A DNA stretch of 64,000 nt, taken from positions 50,615,455 to 50,679,454 of the forward strand of contig CM019693.1 of assembly GCA_009760885.1 (NCBI GenBank), given 5' to 3'. Made by a program: the position numbers and the translations under genes. Under the pieces are notes generated by a model. The model worked only from the letters and a program-made list of their open reading frames with translations, was not told the DNA's origin and searched no databases. This DNA is from Achatina immaculata. Taxonomy: Eukaryota > Mollusca > Gastropoda > Stylommatophora > Achatinidae. How positions within the stretch are numbered: the first letter of the stretch is position 1; each line of letters begins with the position of its first letter. This document shows positions 41,180 to 52,440 of this stretch, in pieces.

Positions 41180-41935
41180 GTGTATAGGTCATCTCACTAC
41201 AGAACAACGACGCATCATCATTGGACATTTACAGACTGGACAGTCACAAAATAGTGGCTAGACAATTTTATTGTGGCACCTTTGGAGACGATTTCACAAA
41301 ACTGGCTCAGTTGCAGACAGGCCTGCAGTGGAAGACCGCTTCATACGGCTGTGTTACCTCGGGAATCGATTTGCATCCGCATTCTCAACAGTCCAGTCAA
41401 CAACAGCAGTTCATCAAATTTCAGATCAAACGGTCAGAAACCGGCTGCACGATGCTGGTCTTTGGGCTAAAAGACCCTATATAGGTCCTGTTCTTACGGA
41501 CCAGCATCGCCATAACCGACTGCAGTGGGCGAACAGTGGACCTTTGCCAGTGATTGGAGAAGAGTTTGGTTTAGTGATGAATCATTCTTTCTGCTCCAGA
41601 GACACGACAGACGGAGAAAAGTTTACCGCAGTCCACGAGTCCTAGAACTGCATGGACGAGGCTCCTCCACATGGTGGTTGAGGTGCCCTGGTGTGAGAGA
41701 CGGTCAACTTCATGGGAAGAAGTGACCTGGTGCAAATTCAGGGACGCCTGAATGCCCAACGATACGTCACTGAAATTCTTTGTCTTCACGTCCTTCCACT
41801 TCTGGCTGCACCGGGGTCGATTTTTCAGCAGGATAACGCTCAACCTTATGTAGCACAACTCACCACCCAGTTCCTCGCTGGCAACAATGTCCAGACTATT
41901 CCGTGGTCATCCAAGAACTTCTCTCTCCGCCTTCC
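41180..41935 (+). pseudogene. Tc1-like transposase, degraded (copy 1)
   Basis: Pieces in order in different frames: LTTEQRRIIIGHLQTGQ (start of DNA-binding domain), WHLWRRFHKTGSVADRP, then VEDRFIRLCYLGNRF, VRNRLHDAGLWAKRPYIGPV, DWRRVWFSDESFFLLQRHDR (first catalytic Asp in SDES), then LMGRSDLVQIQG and IFQQDNAQPYVAQLTTQF (second catalytic Asp in QQDNA). The final third with the last acidic residue is missing: after VQTIPWSS the sequence becomes the inverted end of a non-LTR element. At least three frameshifts. Tc1-like elements cut and paste by a DDE enzyme; this copy is inactive. Confidence 0.8.
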
Positions 41936-42080
41936 TGTCTCTTCTTCCCCCAGTTTTTCCAGTTGTCATTATGTGTACTCGTATATATTATTGTTTCTTA
42001 TGTGTCAGTCAGTCATCTACATGTCTCTTGCAGAACTTTGCCTCCGTAAGAACTTTGCCTCCGTAACTGCTCTCCTGTAG
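41935..42080 (-). pseudogene. Inverted 3' fragment of non-LTR element fused to Tc1 copy
   Basis: GTCTCTTGCAGAACTTTGCC and CTGCTCTCCTGTAGGCCTG are the reverse complement of the tail seen at about 36560-36620 (AGGCAAAGTTCCACAAGGGA). The same fusion is present in all Tc1 copies, so it predates their duplication. Confidence 0.6.
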
Positions 42081-42484
42081 GCCTGTTTATGTGTATAGCA
42101 GACAAATCTGACAACCATCACAGTTATTGTTTGATATCAGTTTAGTATGTGTGAATATGTCTAATTTTTTAATATATGCTGTTCGAAAAAACGCACCAAA
42201 TACAATCTTGTGATTTAAACTGAAGTTTGCTAATCAGACAAGGGCAAATTGTCTGAAACATTCACTTGGACATCAACTTCACTGCTGACCTGAATTGTAC
42301 TCAGCAGATGATTCATGGGAACAGAAAAGCGACACTAGTCAAAACAGCATTTTTGACAATAATTCATAACAGGTTCACGAGAATCCCATGAAACTTACTG
42401 AACACAAAACTCACTGACAATGTTATTGAATGCCTATAAAAGATTGATGTTCCTTGAATCAATGCATCTGAAAATTCAGTGTGC

Positions 42485-43240
42485 GTGTATAGGTCATCTC
42501 ACTACAGAACAACGACGCATCATCATTGGACATTTACAGACTGGACAGTCACAAAATAGTGGCTAGACAATTTTATTGTGGCACCTTTGGAGACGATTTC
42601 ACAAAACTGGCTCAGTTGCAGACAGGCCTGCAGTGGAAGACCGCTTCATACGGCTGTGTTACCTCGGGAATCGATTTGCATCCGCATTCTCAACAGTCCA
42701 GTCAACAACAGCAGTTCATCAAATTTCAGATCAAACGGTCAGAAAGCGGCTGCACGATGCTGGTCTTTGGGCTAAAAGACCCTATATAGGTCCTGTTCTT
42801 ACGGACCAGCATCGCCATAACCGACTGCAGTGGGCGAACAGTGGACCTTTGCCAGTGATTGGAGAAGAGTTTGGTTTAGTGATGAATCATTCTTTCTGCT
42901 CCAGAGACACGACAGACGGAGAAAAGTTTACCGCAGTCCACGAGTCCTAGAACTGCATGGACGAGGCTCCTCCACATGGTGGTTGAGGTGCCCTGGTGTG
43001 AGAGACGGTCAACTTCATGGGAAGAAGTGACCTGGTGCAAATTCAGGGACGCCTGAATGCCCAACGATACGTCACTGAAATTCTTTGTCTTCACGTCCTT
43101 CCACTTCTGGCTGCACCGGGGTCGATTTTTCAGCAGGATAACGCTCAACCTTATGTAGCACAACTCACCACCCAGTTCCTCGCTGGCAACAATGTCCAGA
43201 CTATTCCGTGGTCATCCAGAACTTCTCTCTCCGCCTTCCT
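42485..43240 (+). pseudogene. Tc1-like transposase, degraded (copy 2)
   Basis: Same pieces, breaks and fusion as copy 1, with VRKRLHDAGLW for VRNRLHDAGLW and one base lost after VQTIPWSS. Confidence 0.8.
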
Positions 43241-43554
43241 GTCTCTTCTTCCCCCAGTTTTTCCAGTTGTCATTATGTGTACTCGTATATATTATTGTTC
43301 TTATGTGTCAGTCAGTCATCTACATGTCTCTTGCAGAACTTTGCCTCCGTAAGAACTTTGCCTCCGTAACTGCTCTCCTGTAGGCCTGTTTATGTGTACT
43401 CTTATATGTTGTTTATGTGCGTACAGTACTCGTACCCTGCTGATGTTGAATGTTTGCGTTAACAGAAGCTTAAAGGTGAAAGCCTGCATACCCAAATTAT
43501 AATTCTTGAAAGTAAAGCTTGTTTATTTTCTACCCCCCCAATATCCACATTCAG

Positions 43555-43614
43555 ATTGATGGGCTGAAACAAATACCAAGTTTTACAGACAAGTACATCC
43601 AGAATTTGCTCAAG
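43555..43614 (+). CDS. KIF22: KIF22 exon, helix-hairpin-helix second half (copy 1)
   Basis: 60 bases between CACATTCAG and GTAACT, encoding IDGLKQIPSFTDKYIQNLLK, which aligns with the second hairpin of the KIF22 C-terminal domain (VEDLxxVxGITxKxMxxFLK). Phase 0 at both ends. Confidence 0.85.
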
Positions 43615-43639
43615 GTAACTTGTCTTGTTTGCTGTTTTA

Positions 43640-44430
43640 TGTTCCTTGAATCAATGCATCTGAAAATTCAGTGTGCGTGTATAGGTCATCTCACTACAGA
43701 ACAACGACGCATCATCATTGGACATTTACAGACTGGACAGTCACAAAATAGTGGCTAGACAATTTTAATGTGGCACCTTTGGAGACGATTTCACAAAACT
43801 GGCTCAGTTGCAGACAGGCCTGCAGTGGAAGACCGCTTCATACGGCTGTGTTACCTCGGGAATCGATTTGCATCCGCATTCTCAACAGTCCAGTCAACAA
43901 CAGCAGTTCATCAAATTTCAGATCAAACGGTCAGAAACCGGCTGCACGATGCTGGTCTTTGGGCTAAAAGACCCTATATAGGTCCTGTTCTTACGGACCA
44001 GCATCGCCATAACCGACAGCAGTGGGCGAACAGTGGACCTTTGCCAGTGATTGGAGAAGAGTTTGGTTTAGTGATGAATCATTCTTTCTGCTCCAGAGAC
44101 ACGACAGACGGAGAAAAGTTTACCGCAGTCCACGAGTCCTAGAACTGCATGGACGAGGCTCCTCCACATGGTGGTTGAGGTGCCCTGGTGTGAGAGACGG
44201 TCAACTTCATGGGAAGAAGTGACCTGGTGCAAATTCAGGGACGCCTGAATGCCCAACGATACGTCACTGAAATTCTTTGTCTTCACGTCCTTCCACTTCT
44301 GGCTGCACCGGGGTCGATTTTTCAGCAGGATAACGCTCAACCTTATGTAGCACAACTCACCACCCAGTTCCTCGCTGGCAACAATGTCCAGACTATTCCG
44401 TGGTCATCCAAGAACTTCTCTCTCCGCCTT
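43640..44430 (+). pseudogene. Tc1-like transposase, degraded (copy 3)
   Basis: Begins abruptly at TTCCTTGAATCAATGCATCTG, 25 bases after a KIF22 donor, without the 5' flank of copies 1 and 2. The rest is as in copy 1. The start coincides with the shared TTTTATGTTC of the 1,192-bp duplication, so this copy was made by duplication and not by transposition. Confidence 0.8.
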
Positions 44431-44748
44431 CCTGTCTCTTCTTCCCCCAGTTTTTCCAGTTGTCATTATGTGTACTCGTATATATTATTGTTTCTTATGT
44501 GTCAGTCAGTCATCTACATGTCTCTTGCAGAACTTTGCCTCCGTAAGAACTTTGCCTCCGTAACTGCTCTCCTGTAGGCCTGTTTATGTGTACTCTTATA
44601 TGTTGTTTATGTGCGTACAGTACTCGTACCCTGCTGATGTTGAATGTTTGCGTTAACAGAAGCTTAAAGGTGAAAGCCTGCATACCCAAATTATAATTCT
44701 TGAAAGTAAAGCTTGTTTATTTTCTACCCCCCCAATATCCACATTCAG

Positions 44749-44808
44749 ATTGATGGGCTGAAACAAATACCAAGTTTTACAGACAAGTACATCCAGAATT
44801 TGCTCAAG
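44749..44808 (+). CDS. KIF22: KIF22 exon, helix-hairpin-helix second half (copy 2)
   Basis: Identical product to 43555. If both were spliced the protein would gain a second 20-residue hairpin in frame; more likely one is used, or the copies are alleles. Confidence 0.83.
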
Positions 44809-44956
44809 GTAACTTGTCTTGTTTGCTGTTTTATGTTCACAGCATTTGTTTCATGTTTGCTGTGGTTGTTTCATCAGCTAATGATGGATACATTTAGTAT
44901 GAGCAATCCTACCAGTGCAGCAAATAAATGTGATGAGCAGAAACATGGTACAGACA

Positions 44957-47215
44957 TGGCTGCTAGTTGTGGGAGAGTGACAAGAGCTGCTAGTTGTATG
45001 AGAGTGACAAGAGCTGCTAGTTGTGGGAGAGTGACAAGAGCTGCTAGTTGTGGGAGAGTGACAAGAGCTGCTAGTTGTGGGAGAGTGACAAGAGCTGCTA
45101 GTTGTGGGAGAGTGACAAGAGATGCTAGTTGTGGGAGAGTGACAAGAGCTGCTAGTTGTGGGAGAGTGACAAGAGCTGCTAGTTGTGGGAGAGTGACAAG
45201 AGCTGCTAGTTGTATGAGAGTGACAAGAGTTGCTAGTTGTGGGAGAGTGACAAGAGCTGCTAGTTGTATGAGAGTGACAAGAGCTGCTAGTTGTGGGAGA
45301 GTGACAAGAGCTGCTAGTTGTATGAGAGTGACAAGAGCTGCTAGTTGTGGGAGAGTGACAAGAGCTGCTAGTTGTGGGAGAGTGACAAGAGCTGCTAGTT
45401 GTGGGAGAATGACAAGAGGTGCTAGTTGTGGGAGAGTGACAAGAGGTGATTGTTGTGGGAGAATGACAAGAGGTGCTAGATGTGGGAGAGTGACAAGAGT
45501 TGCTAGTTGTGGGAGAGTGACAAGAGGATGCTAGTTGTGGGAGAGTGACAAGAGGTGCTTGTTGTGGGAGAGTGACAAGAGGTGCTTGTTGTGGGAGAGT
45601 GACAAGAGATGCTAGTTGTGGGAGAGTGACAAGAGGTGCTTGTTGTGGGAGAGTGACAAGAGGTGCTTGTTGTGGGAGAGTGACAAGAGGTGATTTTTGT
45701 GGGAGAGTGATAAGAGGTGCTAGTTGTGGGAGAGTGACAAGAGGTGCTAGTTGTAGGGGAGTGACACAATGTGATTGTTGTGGGAGAATGACACGAGGTG
45801 CTATTTGTGGGAGAGTGACAAGAGGTGCTAGTTGTAGGGGAGTGACATGATGTGATTGTTGTGGGAGAGTGACAAGAGGTGATTGTTGTGGGAGAGTGAC
45901 GAGAGGTGCTAGTTGTAGGGGAGTGACATGATGTGATTGTTGTGGTGAAGAGGTGCTAGTTGTGGGAGAGTGATAAGAGGTGCTAGTTGTGGGATAGTGA
46001 CAAGAGGTGCTAGTTCTGGGGAGAGTGACAAGAGATGCTAGTTGTGGAAGAGTGACAAGAGCTGCTAGTTGTGGGAGAGTGACAAGAGATGCTAGTTGTG
46101 GGAGAGTGACAAGAGGTGCTAGTTCTGGGGAGAGTGACAAGAGCTGCTAGTTCTGGGGAGAGTGACAAGAGATGCTAGTTCTGGGGAGAGTGACAAGAGC
46201 TGCTAGTTCTGGGGAGAGTGACAAGAGCTGCTAGTTCTGGGGAGAGTGACAAGAGCTGCTAGTTGTGGGAGAGTGACAAGAGATGCTAGTTGTGGGAGAG
46301 TGACAAGAGCTGCTAGTTGTGGGAGAGTGAGAAGAGCTGCTAGTTGTATGAGAGTGACAAGAGTTGCTAGTTGTGGGAGAGTGACAAGAGCTGCTAGTTG
46401 TATGAGAGTGACAAGAGCTGCTAGTTGTGGGAGAGTGACAAGAGCTGCTAGTTCTGGGGAGAGTGACAAGAGCTGTTAGTTGTGGGAGAATGACAAGAGC
46501 TGCTAGTTGTGGGAGAATGACAAGAGGTGATTGTTGTGGGAGAATAAGAGGTGATTGTTGTGGGAGAGTGACAAGAGATGCTAGTTGTGGAAGAGTGACA
46601 AGAGATGCTAGTTGTGGGAGAGTGACAAGAGATGCTAGTTGTGGGAGAGTGACAAGAGATGCTAGTTGTGGGAGAGTGACAAGAGATGCTAGTTGTGGGA
46701 GAGTGACAAGAGATGCTAGTTGTGGGAGAGTGACAAGAGATGCTAGTTGTGGGAGAGTGACAAGAGATGCTAGTTGTGGGAGAGTGACAAGAGATGCTAG
46801 TTGTGGGAAGAGTGACAAGAGATGCTAGTTGTGGGGAGAGTGACAAGAGATGCTTGTTGTGGGAGAGTGATAAGAGGTGATTGTTGTGGGAGAGTGATAA
46901 GAGGTGATTGTTGTGGGAGAGTGATAAGAGGTGCTAGTTGTGGGAAGAGTGACAAGAGATGATTGTTGTGGGAGAGTGATAAGAGGTGATTGTTGTGGGA
47001 GAGTGATAAGAGGTGATTGTTGTGGGAGAGTGATAAGAGGTGCTAGTTGTGGGAGAGTGACAAGAGGTGCTTGTTGTGGGAGAGTGATAAGAGGTGCTTG
47101 TTGTGGGAGAGTGATAAGAGGTGCTTGTTTTGGGACAGTGACAAGAGGTGCTTGTTGTGGGACAGTGACAAGAGGTGCTTGTTGTGGGACAGTGACAAGA
47201 AGTGATTGTTGTGAC
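44957..47215 (+). repeat. 27-bp minisatellite, about 83 copies
   Basis: Units are GCTGCTAGTTGTGGGAGAGT plus GACAAGA, with sub-types GCTGC/GATGC/GGTGC/GGTGATTG and TGGGGAGAG. Sub-types occur in blocks (pure GATGC at 46560-46860, GGTGATTG at 46860-47035), showing block-wise expansion. Several long open frames on both strands (for example minus 44878-46140) come from a unit of nine codons. Confidence 0.96.
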
Positions 47216-47560
47216 TGAACTGTGGTAACTGAAAATGTATAAACTAGTTAAGAAAAAACAAAAAAGGGTAGGAACAGGTTTATTAATGAGCAGACGGTTG
47301 TGATGTTTCAGTTTGCTCTTTAATCATACTGTCTGGTAGTTGCAGAGCAACAAGAGCTGATTATTGTGACTGAACTATGACAGTTTGACAAGTATTTATT
47401 GGTGTGTGATGGAACAAGCAATCAGAATTTCATAAGCATATGGTTATCTGAGTTACCGGTTGCTAACAGCCACACGTGTGGAGTTCAGAAGTTGTACTAC
47501 TTGTGATCTTTTTCTGTATCACTTCTCTGCATTATCACATTTGTGGTCGATGGGAGTCAG
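47216..47560. other. Intron, no gene
   Basis: Unique intronic sequence between two minisatellites. Confidence 0.4.
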
Positions 47561-47589
47561 TGTGGTCATGGATAATACCTGGTCAGTAG

Positions 47590-48322
47590 TGGTCATTTAA
47601 GATGTGAACACAGGCAGTGTGACTGGTCAGTGTGGTGATTTAAGATGTGAACACAGGCAGTGTGACTGGTCAGTGTGGTGATTTAAGATGTGAACACAGG
47701 CAGTGTGACTGGTCATTGTGGTGATTTAAGATGTGAACAGTCAGTGTGGTGATTTAAGATGTGAACACAGGCAGTGTGACTGGTCATTGTGGTGATTTAA
47801 GATGTGAACACAGGCAGTGTGACTGGTCATTGTGATGATTTAAGATGTGAACAGTCAGTGTGGTGATTTAAGATGTGAACACAGGCAGTGTGACTGGTCA
47901 GTGTGGTGATTTAAGATGTGAACACAGGCAGTGTGACTGGTCAGTGTGGTGATTTAAGATGTGAACAGTCAGTGTGGTGATTTAAGATGTGAACACAGGC
48001 AGTGTGACTGGTCAGTGTGGTGATTTAAGATGTGAACACAGGCAGTGTGACTGGTCAGTGTGGTGATTTAAGATGTGAACACAGGCAGTGTGACTGGTCA
48101 GTGTGGTGATTTAAGATGTGAACACAGGCAGTGTGACTGGTCAGTGTGGTGATTTAAGATGTGAACACAGGCAGTGTGACTGGTCAGTGTGGTGATTTAA
48201 GATGTGAACACAGGCAGTGTGACTGGTCAGTGTGGTGATTTAAGATGTGAACACAGGCAGTGTGACTGGTCAGTGTGGTGATTTAAGATGTGAACACAGG
48301 CAGTGTGACTGGTCAGTGTAGT
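47590..48322 (+). repeat. 43-bp minisatellite, about 18 copies
   Basis: Units contain GTCAGTGTGGTGATTTAAGA and TGTGAACACAGGCAGTGTGACTG. Some units lack ACAGGCAGTGTGACTGGTC (short form). Confidence 0.94.
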
Positions 48323-48388
48323 GATTTTTTTTTTTTTACTTGAACAAAGCTCAGGATCATTTTTTTTCCTTACATTTTTTTGTTTCAG

Positions 48389-48409
48389 AGAAATCTAGTG
48401 ACAGACTGA
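48389..48409 (+). CDS. KIF22: KIF22 terminal exon, coding part
   Basis: After TTTTTTGTTTCAG. Read in phase 0, as the preceding exon requires, it encodes RNLVTD and stops at TGA 48407-48409, giving an end LLKRNLVTD comparable to the FLKxNI end of the family. In another frame the exon would read EKSSDRLKAVSRTVTRLSM to TAA at 48465, which would need an undetected exon to change phase. The true 3' UTR follows. Confidence 0.6.
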   Translation, partial: RNLVTD

Positions 48410-48736
48410 AGGCAGTCAGTAGAACTGTGACCAGACTTAGCATGTCAGATGGTGCTCCACCATAAGATGAATGCTAGCTGTGTACCGGCTTGTTTACCTG
48501 CATGCAACATTGTACAGAATCTTCAGTCTTTCTACTGTCTGGCGGACATGAGAAACTTGCACAGACTATCTCTACATCAATTTTCTCACTTGTTTATTGT
48601 ATAGGAAAAAAAAAGGGTCAAGCTCTCAGCTGTGAACTGATGGTGCATTTGTTTTCATCATCTCTGGTCTCGCTCAACTTTGTAGAAAAATGTTTCTCTC
48701 ATTTTACATACAGCTTTGTTCATCCAGGTGCAGGTG
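48410..48736. other. Probable KIF22 3' UTR and downstream flank
   Basis: No gene seen. No clear AATAAA was found directly; the transposon fragment begins at about 48737. Confidence 0.35.
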
Positions 48737-49318
48737 CAGAAATTCAAATACTTTGGAGCAGTAATAACTTCAGATGGGAAATGCAGAACAGAAATTAGGA
48801 ACAGAATAGGCTAAGCAAAGACTGAATTTCAGAGAATGAGAAACATATTATCCACCACATCTTTATCAATGAATGTTAGAAAACGAGTCCTAAAATGCTA
48901 TATTGAACCTATCTTGTTATATGGAAGTGAATCATAGACAATAGGCAAGTCTGCACAAAAATCATTGGAAGCAGCAGAAATGTGGTTTATTAGAAGAATG
49001 TTGCAAATCCCATGGACAGCAAAAATAACTAATGAAGAATGTATGAGAAGAGCTGGAGAGACAAAAAACCTTGTCAAAAAGATAAGAGAGAAACAATGTA
49101 CTTTCATAGGACATGCAATGAGAAGAGGGGGCATTGAAAATATTATAACAACAAAAAAAATAGATGGAAAAAGATCAAGAGGAAGACCAAGAGAAATGAT
49201 ACTGGACAGTCTGACGGGATGGTGTGAGAGGAGATCACCAACTGAGCTGATGGCCTGCATGAAGGATCGTGTACTCTGGAGAAGCATAATAGCCAATGCC
49301 AGTCAGCACGGCACATGA
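48737..49318 (+). pseudogene. Non-LTR reverse transcriptase C-terminal fragment
   Basis: VQKFKYFGAVITSDGKCRTE, then a frame with a stop, YGSES, then MWFIRRMLQIPWTAKITNEE, HAMRRGGIENIITT and ERRSPTELMACMKDRVLWR, ending HGT and a GAT repeat. Same family as the minus-strand fragment at 37436. Several in-frame stops. Confidence 0.75.
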
Positions 49319-52300
49319 TGATGATGATTTGTTCATCCATTTCCCATATTTTATCTAGACCACAAATGTCAAGTTTTTCTCTCATTGTGGACAATATTGC
49401 CAATAGCAGTCATGTTTAGATCACAAGTGTCATGTCTGGTTCAAAATCAGACTCCAGTGTCATTGCATTCAGGACAGCCCTTATGCTCTACCACATCCAC
49501 CCAAGAGTACGTTTGCTAACAGTTCCCATCAAGTGTTGAACCGCATCATGGGCAACCAGCCATCCCATTGCTGCTGATACAGCCTCGATTTCCGTTGCCA
49601 TGCTTGATGTGGTGGCTCCCGAACCCTGTGCCATTACAGCAGACAACAAAACCCCTACCATTTCTGCTGTTCTGAGATGCTGAGCCATCTGTTGGAAGAG
49701 CCACAGTGATGCTGGATGAGATCTTGAACCCAACAGTGGGTGGTGTAGAGTAAAGGCAGAAGACAGGTTTCTGAGTCTGAGGGAGGATGTGACACAGTGG
49801 CATGCCTGCTGTAGCAGCTAACACACAGGTCCAGTGTTTGCATGCTCTGGCAAGGTGAATACAGTTCTTTACTCAACAACACCAGCACTGCTCACAACTA
49901 AAGAAGCTGTAGAGAGGAGCAGACACAACTACAAAAATAAGAGTTTTAAGGGCCTGCATCTTTCCCATCGCAACATATGCCTGTGAGACCTGGACACTTA
50001 ACAAAACAGCTGAGAAACACATAAATGCCTTTGAATGTAAATGCTACAGAAGAGTTCTCCAAATATCGTGGACGCAAAAAAAGAACAAATATATCTATAC
50101 TACAAGAGCTTAATATTGAAGAAGGCTGGCTAGTAAAGAGGATTAAAGAGAGAAAATGTGAATATTTTTAACACATTAAAAGAGAAGACCATCCTGGAAG
50201 GGTACAGATGGGAAAAAGAGAGGAAGACAAAGAGAAATGATACTGGACAGTCTGACGGGATGGTGTGAGAGGAGATCACCAACTGAGCTGATGGCCTGCA
50301 TGAAGGATCGTGTACTCTGGAGAAGCATAATAGCCAATGCCAGTCAGCACGGCACATGATGATGATGATTTGTTCATCCATTTCCCATATTTTATCTAGA
50401 CCACAAATGTCAAGTTTTTCTCTCATTGTGGACAATATTGCCAATAGCAGTCATGTTTAGATCACAAGTGTCATGTCTGGTTCAAAATCAGACTCCAGTG
50501 TCATTGCATTCAGGACAGCCCTTATGCTCTACCACATCCACCCAAGAGTACGTTTGCTAACAGTTCCCATCAAGTGTTGAACCGCATCATGGGCAACCAG
50601 CCATCCCATTGCTGCTGATACAGCCTCGATTTCCGTTGCCATGCTTGATGTGGTGGCTCCCGAACCCTGTGCCATTACAGCAGACAACAAAACCCCTACC
50701 ATTTCTGCTGTTCTGAGATGCTGAGCCATCTGTTGGAAGAGCCACAGTGATGCTGGATGAGATCTTGAACCCAACAGTGGGTGGTGTAGAGTAAAGGCAG
50801 AAGACAGGTTTCTGAGTCTGAGGGAGGATGTGACACAGTGGCATGCCTGCTGTAGCAGCTAACACACAGGTCCAGTGTTTGCATGCTCTGGCAAGGTGAA
50901 TACAGTTCTTTACTCAACAACACCAGCACTGCTCACAACTAAAGAAGCTGTAGAGAGGAGCAGACACAACTACAAAAATAAGAGTTTTAAGGGCCTGCAT
51001 CTTTCCCATCGCAACATATGCCTGTGAGACCTGGACACTTAACAAAACAGCTGAGAAACACATAAATGCCTTTGAATGTAAATGCTACAGAAGAGTTCTC
51101 CAATATCGTGGACGCAAAAAAAGAACAAAATATCTATACTACAAGAGCTTAATATTGAAGAAGGCTGGCTAGTAAAGAGGATTAAAGAGAGAAAATGTGA
51201 ATATTTTTAACACATTAAAAGAGAAGACCATCCTGGAAGGGTACAGATGGGAAAAAGAGAGGAAGACAAAGAGAAATGATACTGGACAGTCTGACGGGAT
51301 GGTGTGAGAGGAGATCACCAACTGAGCTGATGGCCTGCATGAAGGATCGTGTACTCTGGAGAAGCATAATAGCCAATGCCAGTCAGCACGGCACATGATG
51401 ATGATGATTTGTTCATCCATTCCCATATTTTATCTAGACCACAAATGTCAAGTTTTTCTCTCATTGTGGACAATATTGCCAATAGCAGTCATGTTTAGAT
51501 CACAAGTGTCATGTCTGGTTCAAAATCAGACTCCAGTGTCATTGCATTCAGGACAGCCCTTATGCTCTACCACATCCACCCAAGAGTACGTTTGCTAACA
51601 GTTCCCATCAAGTGTTGAACCGCATCATGGGCAACCAGCCATCCCATTGCTGCTGATACAGCCTCGATTTCCGTGCCATGCTTGATGTGGTGGCTCCCGA
51701 ACCCTGTGCCATTACAGCAGACAACAAAACCCCTACCATTTCTGCTGTTCTGAGATGCTGAGCCATCTGTTGGAAGAGCCACAGTGATGCTGGATGAGAT
51801 CTTGAACCCAACAGTGGGTGGTGTAGAGTAAAGGCAGAAGACAGGTTTCTGAGTCTGAGGGAGGATGTGACACAGTGGCATGCCTGCTGTAGCAGCTAAC
51901 ACACAGGTCCAGTGTTTGCATGCTCTGGCAAGGTGAATACAGTTCTTTACTCAACAACACCAGCACTGCTCACAACTAAAGAAGCTGTAGAGAGGAGCAG
52001 ACACAACTACAAAAATAAGAGTTTTAAGGGCCTGCATCTTTCCCATCGCAACATATGCCTGTGAGACCTGGACACTTAACAAAACAGCTGAGAAACACAT
52101 AAATGCCTTTGAATGTAAATGCTACAGAAGAGTTCTCCAAATATCGTGGACGCAAAAAAAGAACAAATATATCTATACTACAAGAGCTTAATATTGAAGA
52201 AGGCTGGCTAGTAAAGAGGATTAAAGAGAGAAAATGTGAATATTTTTAACACATTAAAAGAGAAGACCATCCTGGAAGGGTACAGATGGGAAAAAGAGAG

Positions 52301-52440
52301 GAAGACAAAGGCGAAGATGGCTGCAAGACATTGTTGATATCTGCAAATGGATACATGAGCAGCAGAGCATCTTGCTTACAACCAAGAGGCCTACAGGAGA
52401 GCTGTTTTTTGAGGCAAAGTTCCACAAAGGACATACTAAA
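49319..52440 (+). repeat. Three tandem copies of a 1,040-bp block
   Basis: Copies start at about 49319, 50360 and 51400; equivalent points are 1,041 and about 1,038 bases apart. Each contains GATGATGATGATTTGTTCATC, a 500-bp part without recognised genes, and two different reverse transcriptase tail pieces (CACTTAACAAAACAGCTGAG family and CTGATGGCCTGCATGAAGG family) joined together, so the block was made by recombination between two retrotransposon fragments and then duplicated. The third copy ends differently (52300-52440, GGCGAAGATGGCTGCAAGAC), restoring the other element's tail. Confidence 0.88.

Larger units (their letters stand above)
40785..43393 (+). repeat. Direct duplication of about 1,305 bp (two Tc1-like copies)
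   Basis: 40785-42088 and 42089-43393 correspond base for base, with a few substitutions (for example AACCGG/AAGCGG at 41446/42751) and a missing A at 43220. The copies begin TGTGTATAGCAGACAAATCT. Confidence 0.9.
43638..44832 (+). repeat. Direct duplication of about 1,192 bp containing Tc1 copy and KIF22 exon
   Basis: Relates 42446-43637 to 43638-44832. Both contain Tc1 sequence, CTTTACCCCCCCAATATCC-type intron and the 60-base exon. The edges share ATGTTC. Confidence 0.85.
15382..48409 (+). other. KIF22: KIF22/Kid (kinesin-10) gene, 3' portion, 11 distinct exons
   Basis: Exons at 15382, 21355, 24263, 26319, 26876, 30855, 32991, 34496, 39269, 43555 and 48389 (or their duplicated copies) join with compatible phases at every junction. 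They read as the second half of a kinesin motor, a basic linker, a coiled coil, a Ser/Lys-rich part and a C-terminal helix-hairpin-helix, the layout of KIF22 (chromokinesin Kid), a plus-end motor that binds DNA and pushes chromosome arms in mitosis. The N-terminal motor exons (with the P-loop) were not found and presumably lie left of the window, across the virus-like element. Five exons occur twice, in adjacent duplications. Introns are unusually rich in minisatellites. Confidence 0.85.

Noticed and set aside
44878..46140. Long open frame of 420 codons on minus in the 27-bp array
   Set aside because: The unit is a multiple of three, so several frames on both strands stay open by construction. 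Ser/His/Thr-Pro monotony and no start or splice context.
48389..48465. Longer C-terminal reading (EKSSDRLKAV...) of the last exon
   Set aside because: Requires a different phase from the preceding exon; kept only as an alternative in the feature text.
49488..49888. Several minus frames of 77-92 codons, in triplicate
   Set aside because: Overlapping frames in the duplicated 1,040-bp block with no recognisable domain; multiplication comes from the duplication.
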